Positions 7,450 through 10,627 of a stretch of 10,627 nucleotides of DNA are shown piece after piece (within the stretch, counting starts at the first letter, position 1; the number at the start of each line of letters is the position of its first letter). Origin of the DNA: UBA6220 sp937870835 (GTDB lineage: Bacteria > Patescibacteriota > Minisyncoccia > Minisyncoccales > Minisyncoccaceae); contig DAOLWP010000019.1 in assembly GCA_035421265.1 (NCBI GenBank), positions 1 through 10,627 on the forward strand, in the 5' to 3' direction. The notes beneath the pieces were generated by a model, which saw nothing but the letters and a program-made list of their open reading frames with translations, was not told where the DNA came from and did not search any database. The position numbers and the translations under genes were made by a program.

Positions 7450-7700
7450 TTTTAAAAGTTATTAATCCTGAAAAAATAATTTTTGAAGGTGAAGTGGAAT
7501 CTGTAAGCTTTCCTACGCCTACGGGGAAAATAACAGTTTTATCTCATCACGACGCCTTAGTAACCTCTTTAATAGAAGGTGAAATTAAAATTATTCCTCA
7601 GGCAGGCGAACCAAAAAAATTTTTGGGAGGAGGGGGCGTCTTTGAGACCTCTAATAATCAAGCCGTGATGCTTTTAAGAAATTATCATCCGGAAAACTGA
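7446..7700 (+). CDS. atpC: ATP synthase F1 subunit epsilon, beta-sandwich domain only
   Basis: Epsilon sits at the foot of the gamma shaft and couples it to the c-ring. The 84-residue product covers only the N-terminal beta-sandwich: MILKVINPEKIIFEGEV, then FPTPTGKITVLSHHDALVTSL, then GGGGVFETSNNQAVMLL. The usual C-terminal two-helix domain (about 45-50 residues), which inhibits ATP hydrolysis in many bacteria, is absent. Reading through the stop gives no helical sequence before a further stop at the T-run of the terminator, so this is not a simple premature stop. Start is coupled to atpD through a 4-nt overlap. It is the last gene of the operon. Confidence 0.9.
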   Translation: MILKVINPEKIIFEGEVESVSFPTPTGKITVLSHHDALVTSLIEGEIKIIPQAGEPKKFLGGGGVFETSNNQAVMLLRNYHPEN

Positions 7701-7720
7701 TTTATTTTTAGTCATTTTTC

Positions 7721-7752
7721 AAAGGTCCTTGTTTATTCAGGCGCCTTTTTTT
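7721..7752 (+). terminator. Probable intrinsic terminator after the atp operon
   Basis: AAAGGTCC (7721-7728) can pair with the G-G-C-G-C-C-T-T-T arm (7740-7748), with one mismatch and one wobble pair, across an 11-nt loop; a run of seven T follows (7746-7752). It lies 20 nt after the atpC stop. The stem is short, so termination may be partial. Confidence 0.6.
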
Positions 7753-7787
7753 AGAATAATTTTATGTTAAGCCAAAGCAAATAATAA

Positions 7788-7793
7788 TATAAT
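7788..7793 (+). promoter_or_regulatory. TATAAT -10 box of the NIF3-family gene
   Basis: A perfect TATAAT ends 12 nt before the ATG at 7806. Transcription would start around 7799-7801, leaving a leader of only about 5 nt. No convincing -35 box is seen 16-18 bp upstream, and no Shine-Dalgarno exists, which fits leaderless initiation. Confidence 0.5.
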
Positions 7794-7805
7794 TTAAGAA
7801 ATTTT

Positions 7806-8753
7806 ATGACTATTAAAGAAATTTTTAATTTAACTATTCAAATGGGTCAATCCGCTGATTTTAGAGGCGAGGCAGGCGTGGCAAAATTTTTAGAGAGAAA
7901 AAAGAAACAATTTGAAAAGTTAAGCGAAGAAGCCAAAGCTGACTTTGATAAAGAATCTTTAGAAAATCCTTATTTAGATTCTCGTATTCATAATATTGCC
8001 GACGATAAAGAGATAAAAAAAATAATGGCAGGCATTGATATAGACGGCGCTGAATTATTAATTGCTAAACAATTAGGCGATATTGATTTAGTGATTGGAC
8101 ATCACCCTTTAGGTAAAGCTTTGGCTAATCTAGGGGATGTAATGGAGTTGCAAAGCGATGTATTAAGCTATTATGGGGTGCCAATTAATATTGCTGAGGC
8201 CTTAACCTTTCCCCGAATGAGCGAAGTGGCCAGAGGAGTAAGCGCTTCTAATCATTTTAAGGTTATAGACGAAGCGCGCTTATTGGGCATTAATCTTATG
8301 AATACTCATACTCCTTGCGATAATTTAGTAGCAATGTTTTTGAAACAAAAAATAGAAGAAGCCAATCCAGAGAGATTAGAAGATTTAATAACTTTATTAA
8401 AAGAAATTCCTGAATATAATGAAGCAGCTAAATTAGGCGCGGGTCCTAAAATATTTGCTGGCGCGTCGGATAATCGCTGCGGAAGAATTGTTTTAACTGA
8501 GATTACAGGAGGAACTTCAGGTTCCCCGAAGGCTTATGAAAAAATGGCTCAAGCTGGCATTGGCACAATTGTGGGAATGCATATGTCTGAAGAGCATAAA
8601 AAAGAAGCTGAAGCTGCTAGTATTAATGTTGTTATTGCCGGCCATATTTCTTCTGATTCTTTGGGTATGAATTTATTTTTAGATGAATTAGAAAAAAGAG
8701 GAATAGAAATTTTACCTTGTTCTGGTCTTATTCGGATCAGTCGGGCCAAATAA
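7806..8753 (+). CDS. NIF3/DUF34-family protein with dinuclear metal site
   Basis: The 315-residue product matches the NIF3-like (DUF34, YbgI-related) family, whose members bind two metal ions; their biochemical role is unsettled. Three metal-ligand motifs appear in the expected order: GHHP with H99 and H100, THTPCD with H168 and D172, and GHISSD with H280 and D284. The last motif usually ends in Glu rather than Asp in YbgI-like members. The closing strand IEILPCSGLIRI is also typical of the family. Between motifs 2 and 3 lies the usual variable insert (about 185-270). An N-terminal segment (about 15-70), rich in Lys and Glu, precedes the first beta strand. The gene stands alone: its own promoter follows the atp terminator, and the next genes begin after a repeat-filled gap. 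Confidence 0.8.
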   Translation: MTIKEIFNLTIQMGQSADFRGEAGVAKFLERKKKQFEKLSEEAKADFDKESLENPYLDSRIHNIADDKEIKKIMAGIDIDGAELLIAKQLGDIDLVIGHHPLGKALANLGDVMELQSDVLSYYGVPINIAEALTFPRMSEVARGVSASNHFKVIDEARLLGINLMNTHTPCDNLVAMFLKQKIEEANPERLEDLITLLKEIPEYNEAAKLGAGPKIFAGASDNRCGRIVLTEITGGTSGSPKAYEKMAQAGIGTIVGMHMSEEHKKEAEAASINVVIAGHISSDSLGMNLFLDELEKRGIEILPCSGLIRISRAK

Positions 8754-8796
8754 CATATTTATTTTATATTTTTTATTTAGAATATATATTATAATA

Positions 8797-8871
8797 GGTT
8801 TGTATTTTAAGGTTGTGATGTTTATGGGGTCAGACCCCAAGGGCATTAGGGGTCTGACCCCTAAACATCAC
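8797..8871. repeat. REP-like palindromic repeat, copy 1
   Basis: A lead-in (GGTTTGTATTTTAAGGTT, 8797-8814) is followed by an inverted repeat with arms at 8815-8838 and 8849-8871. The arms differ by only one extra T, and the spacer is 10 nt (AAGGGCATTA). Each arm runs from GTGATGTTTA into a self-palindrome, GGGGTCAGACCCC or GGGGTCTGACCCC. A nearly identical copy is at 10557-10627. It lies 43 bp after the NIF3-family gene; no T-run follows, so it is not a standard terminator. Confidence 0.85.
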
Positions 8872-8894
8872 CCAAGCATAAAGAAGCATAAAGA

Positions 8895-8952
8895 CCTAAA
8901 CATTATTTTTGCCTTTTTCAAAATGTTTAGGGGTCTGACCCCTAAACATCAC
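8895..8952. repeat. REP-like palindromic repeat, copy 2
   Basis: The core at 8923-8949 is a perfect 27-nt palindrome (13-nt arms, central T) running from ATGTTTAGGGGTC to GACCCCTAAACAT. Upstream, CCTAAACATT (8895-8904) is a further inverted copy of AATGTTTAGG (8922-8931), so two hairpins compete for the same arm. It shares the core and the TAAACATCAC end with copy 1, but lacks the lead-in and the first arm. Confidence 0.8.
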
Positions 8953-8993
8953 TTCAGCTCTAAAATGAGTAAAACATCATTCTAAACATTCTC

Positions 8994-9022
8994 CTTGTTT
9001 ATTTTTCATTTGACACCTACAA
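8994..9022 (+). repeat. 29-bp direct repeat, upstream copy
   Basis: This stretch, from CTTGTTTATTTTTC to TTTGACACCTACAA, is identical to 9099-9127, 105 bp downstream. Looser similarity continues for about 30 bp beyond each copy. Each copy contains the -35 box of a promoter, so it looks like a duplicated promoter segment. Confidence 0.9.
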
Positions 9023-9038
9023 TGAAGAAAGATATAAT
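9010..9038 (+). promoter_or_regulatory. Upstream tandem promoter (P1) of the prepilin/FGE-fold gene
   Basis: TTGACA (9010-9015) and TATAAT (9033-9038) both match the sigma70 consensus perfectly, with an ideal 17-bp spacer. Transcription would start near 9045, about 150 nt before the ATG at 9194. Confidence 0.8.
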
Positions 9039-9098
9039 TTAAATAATCAAATTAATTCCAGACATTACTTTTTTATTATATTTCTATTCTATTTCATT

Positions 9099-9127
9099 CT
9101 TGTTTATTTTTCATTTGACACCTACAA
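9099..9127 (+). repeat. 29-bp direct repeat, downstream copy
   Basis: This is the exact second copy of 8994-9022, again carrying a TTGACA box. Confidence 0.9.
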
Positions 9128-9144
9128 CCAAGAAAAGGTATAAT
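9115..9144 (+). promoter_or_regulatory. Downstream tandem promoter (P2) of the prepilin/FGE-fold gene
   Basis: TTGACA (9115-9120) and TATAAT (9139-9144) are perfect boxes with an 18-bp spacer. Transcription would start near 9151, giving an A/T-rich leader of about 43 nt to the ATG at 9194. No Shine-Dalgarno is seen in that leader. Confidence 0.8.
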
Positions 9145-9193
9145 CAAACTAATCAATTATAATAAATAATAAATAATTAATTAAAGTTTATTT

Positions 9194-9259
9194 ATGGAAA
9201 ACAAAACTATAACAACCAATACTATAAAGCATTCCCAATCTTCTTTTACCTTGATTGAG
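9194..9259 (+). pseudogene. Type IV prepilin leader, out of frame with the rest of its gene
   Basis: From the ATG at 9194 the frame reads a 17-residue basic/polar leader (MENKTITTNTIKHSQSS) followed by FTLIE (9245-9259). This is the class III signal: prepilin peptidase would cut before F, and the glutamate at +5 is the hallmark. The residue before the cut is Ser rather than the usual Gly. After GAG (9257-9259) the frame runs out of similarity and stops at 9341-9343. The expected continuation (L-L-V)-S-I-A-I-I-G-I-L-A-G-V is found in another frame starting at 9255. Confidence 0.75.
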
Positions 9260-10331
9260 TATAGCTATTATCGGCATCTTAGCCGGTGTTTTAATTGTAA
9301 GCTTTGGCAGAACAACAGATACAGCTCGGGATGCCCGGGATAAAGCTCAATTAGCTTCTCTCCGTGATGCTATCTTGGCTTATGGAATTCCTAATAACTT
9401 TACTTTCCCTGTTTCTAATCCAGTCCGATGCAATGTAGGTGATTCTAGCAACCTAGGCTGTGCTGATTTAGCTGCTGCTATTCCTAATCTCCCCAGACCT
9501 GTTTCCGGCACTGGTTATTATCAATACATTAGCAATGGCACTAGCTTCAGCTTACGAGCTTCTCTTAGTGAGAATAGCACCTATTCAGTAGATTATTATC
9601 CTAATACCACTATCAATGATTGTCCTTCTGGCTATATTGATACTGGCCATGGTTTTTGTGTTATGCAATTTGAAGCTCGCAATAATGGCAGCAACCTCCC
9701 TGTTTCCCAAACTGGAGCTCCTTGGGTAAGCATTACTCAAACTGCTGCCATTGCCGCTTGTTCTAATCTCGGTCCTGGCTACCACCTCATTACCAATACA
9801 GAATGGATGCTTATTGCTAATGATGTTTTGAACGTGGGAACTAACTGGAGTGGTTCGGCTGTTGGTTCAGGCAAGCTCAAGATTGGCAACAATGGAACCG
9901 ATGTAGCCGGTGTTTCCTATAACGGCCCTGACCCTGACACTGGCACCAATGCCTTAGCCACCCTCACCTTAGCTAATACTAAACAAATCTATCACTTCTC
10001 AGGCAATGTCTATGAATGGACCAATGACACTCGGGAAACTTCCCAACTCCCTAACCAGCCTGAAGCATGGAGAGAAATCAATACCGTGTCTTGGACCACA
10101 GCCTTGCCCTATAACCTGGTTGGCCCCTTTAACCCAACCTATGCCACCTCTTCTTATGGGGTTGGTCAGGTATATACAGACAATAACGATGCTATTCCAA
10201 GTGGAAACATCCATGCTTTTCTCCGTGGTGGCACTTGGGACAATAGCTCTTACGCCGGGGCATTTGCTTTGGGTTTGAGCACTTCGCCCGCGTACGTGTA
10301 CAACTACATCGGGTTTCGGTGCGCCCGGTAG
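9255..10331 (+). CDS. Prepilin-like protein with FGE-sulfatase/C-type-lectin-fold C-terminus; probable DGR target protein
   Basis: The frame gives 358 residues from a TTG at 9255, which directly follows an in-frame TGA and lacks a ribosome site. The real start is probably the ATG at 9194, with a frameshift near 9257-9260 (see the leader entry). Residues 2-17 (SIAIIGILAGVLIVSF) are the rest of the type IV pilin hydrophobic helix. Residues 20-45 continue it as a charged helix (DTARDARDKAQLASLRDAI). From about 120 a formylglycine-generating-enzyme-like fold begins: GFCVMQFEA (133-141), YHLITNTEWMLIANDV, GNVYEW (250-255) and RGGTW (324-328), closing with IGFRCAR. Domains of this type serve as ligand-binding, diversified targets of DGRs, often on the cell surface. 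Codon use is less A/T-rich than in the atp genes. An enzymatic FGE role is unlikely given the pilin anchor. A pseudogene is possible because of the frameshift. Confidence 0.8.
   Translation: MSIAIIGILAGVLIVSFGRTTDTARDARDKAQLASLRDAILAYGIPNNFTFPVSNPVRCNVGDSSNLGCADLAAAIPNLPRPVSGTGYYQYISNGTSFSLRASLSENSTYSVDYYPNTTINDCPSGYIDTGHGFCVMQFEARNNGSNLPVSQTGAPWVSITQTAAIAACSNLGPGYHLITNTEWMLIANDVLNVGTNWSGSAVGSGKLKIGNNGTDVAGVSYNGPDPDTGTNALATLTLANTKQIYHFSGNVYEWTNDTRETSQLPNQPEAWREINTVSWTTALPYNLVGPFNPTYATSSYGVGQVYTDNNDAIPSGNIHAFLRGGTWDNSSYAGAFALGLSTSPAYVYNYIGFRCAR
10236..10331 (+). other. Putative DGR variable region (VR) at the gene's 3' end
   Basis: The final 31 codons after RGGT run from TGG to the stop. Codons at 10245, 10251, 10272, 10278, 10281, 10293, 10299, 10302 and 10305 read AGC, TAC, GGT, AGC, ACT, TAC, TAC, AAC and TAC. 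Each is one or two adenine changes away from AAC or AAT, the codons a DGR template typically offers. Between them is a fixed frame (A-G-x-F-A-L-x-L, P, IGFRCAR). The end (GGGTTTCGGTGCGCCCGG, 10311-10328) is G/C-rich, as expected for the site where mutagenic homing starts. The template repeat is not in the window. Confidence 0.7.
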
Positions 10332-10340
10332 TCTTGGAAT

Positions 10341-10369
10341 CTGGCGGTCTGGCCGGCTGGCTTGACGCC
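10341..10369 (+). other. G/C-rich stretch just after the variable region
   Basis: Ten bases after the stop begins a short G/C-rich run with GGCG (10343-10346), the palindrome GCCGGC (10352-10357) and CGCC (10366-10369). DGR variable regions are often followed by a small hairpin that aids homing. The stem here is only four clean base pairs, so the assignment is tentative. Confidence 0.3.
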
Positions 10370-10380
10370 TTTATTAAGAT

Positions 10381-10470
10381 TTGTGATGTTTACGGGGTCA
10401 GGTCCTATCGGTAGGGGTCAGGTCCCGTCGGTACCTGGGGCCCTGACCCCTCCCCATAAATGTTTACAGG
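10381..10470. repeat. REP-like palindromic repeat, copy 3 (degenerate, compound)
   Basis: It begins TTGTGATGTTTACGGGGTCAGG like the other copies, then carries a second GGGGTCAGG (10414-10422) that pairs with CCTGACCCC (10442-10450) across a 19-nt spacer containing GGTACC. The tandem arms (GGGGTCAGGTCC twice, each followed by a CGGTA) suggest internal duplication and drift from the GGGGTCAGACCCC core. Confidence 0.7.
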
Positions 10471-10556
10471 GTTTGGTATTTTAAGTTTGTGATGTTTAGG
10501 GGTCAGACCCTCTCGGTATTTTTTCGGTATTTCAAGGTTGTGATATTTTTTAATGG
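10471..10556. repeat. REP-like repeat, copy 4 (single arm) plus lead-in fragments
   Basis: The lead-in TTGGTATTTTAAG (10473-10485) and GTGATGTTTAGGGG (10489-10502) are followed by TCAGACCC, but the second arm is missing. Then CGGTATT occurs twice (10514-10520, 10525-10531), followed by a decayed lead-in (CAAGGTTGTGATAT, 10533-10546). Confidence 0.65.
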
Positions 10557-10627
10557 GTTTGGTATTTTAAGGTGTGATGTTTACGGGGTCAGACCCCAAG
10601 GGCATTGGGGGGTCTGACCCCTAAACA
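10557..10627. repeat. REP-like palindromic repeat, copy 5, running off the window
   Basis: Lead-in TTTGGTATTTTAAGG (10558-10572) is followed by an inverted repeat with arms GTGATGTTTACGGGGTCAG... and ...GGGTCTGACCCCTAAACA. The first 54 nt of the inverted repeat (10574-10627) match copy 1 apart from a T/C change and A replaced by GG. The spacer AAGGGCATT is shared. The right arm is cut by the window end. Confidence 0.85.

Noticed and set aside
7698..7752. TGA read as glycine (Gracilibacteria-type code) extending epsilon
   Set aside because: Read-through gives a non-helical peptide ending at the terminator T-run, and other TGA codons form clean ATGA gene junctions.
8800..8985. A 61-codon open frame on the + strand
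   Set aside because: It is a translation of the palindromic repeats: the peptide itself repeats RGLTPKHH, and it has no ribosome site or family resemblance.
9255..9257. TTG as the true start of the FGE-fold gene
   Set aside because: It directly follows an in-frame TGA, has no Shine-Dalgarno, and would discard the prepilin leader that is plainly encoded just upstream in another frame.
9999..10278. Alternative open frames on both strands within the FGE-fold domain
   Set aside because: They lie wholly within a frame with clear domain motifs and show no recognisable protein features.
8797..10627. CRISPR array
   Set aside because: The repeats are palindromic, unevenly spaced and of differing lengths, with a gene between them, and no regular spacers exist.
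10332..10627. Template repeat or reverse transcriptase of the DGR inside the window
   Set aside because: Scanning both strands gave no second copy of the variable region and no open frame of suitable length after the gene; only REP-like repeats are there.

Overview
The window is AT-rich chromosomal DNA from a bacterium using the standard code: TGA works as a stop, including in ATGA start/stop overlaps. It most likely belongs to the Patescibacteria (Candidate Phyla Radiation, Parcubacteria-like). This is inferred from the compact, heavily overlapping gene order, shortened delta and epsilon subunits of ATP synthase, a mostly Shine-Dalgarno-poor layout, and a prepilin-like protein with a diversity-generating-retroelement (DGR) type C-terminus. 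No rRNA or tRNA gene was seen to confirm the lineage.

Region 1 (1-1342) holds the 3' part of an AMP-forming acyl-CoA synthetase gene, overlapped by 4 nt by a 73-codon remnant of a sensor histidine kinase. The remnant keeps only one membrane helix and the last ATP-lid box of the kinase.

Region 2 (1413-7752) is a complete F1Fo ATP synthase operon, in the order atpB, an AtpZ/AtpI-like gene, atpE, atpF, atpH, atpA, atpG, atpD, atpC. It starts at a good sigma70-type promoter and ends at a probable intrinsic terminator. The neighbours B/Z, F/H, H/A, A/G and D/C overlap. The two real gaps hold a strong Shine-Dalgarno before atpE and an 11-bp inverted repeat before atpD. The c subunit lacks the Na+ ligands seen in Na+-type rings, so proton coupling is predicted. 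Epsilon lacks its C-terminal helical domain and delta is about 50 residues short.

Region 3 (7788-8753) is a monocistronic NIF3/DUF34-family metal-binding protein gene with a TATAAT box so close to the ATG that the message would be nearly leaderless.

Region 4 (8797-10627) is the accessory part. Palindromic REP-like repeats built on GGGGTCAGACCCC / GGGGTCTGACCCC lie on both sides of one gene. That gene has two tandem promoters with perfect TTGACA and TATAAT boxes, each beside a copy of a 29-bp direct repeat. It encodes a type IV prepilin N-terminus, broken by a frameshift, joined to an FGE-sulfatase/C-type-lectin-fold domain. The last 31 codons look like a DGR variable region: many codons there fit AAY codons mutated at their adenines. 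The template repeat and reverse transcriptase are not in the window and would have to lie beyond it. This diversified, pilin-anchored surface protein, its broken N-terminus and the flanking repeats are the most interesting part of the sequence.
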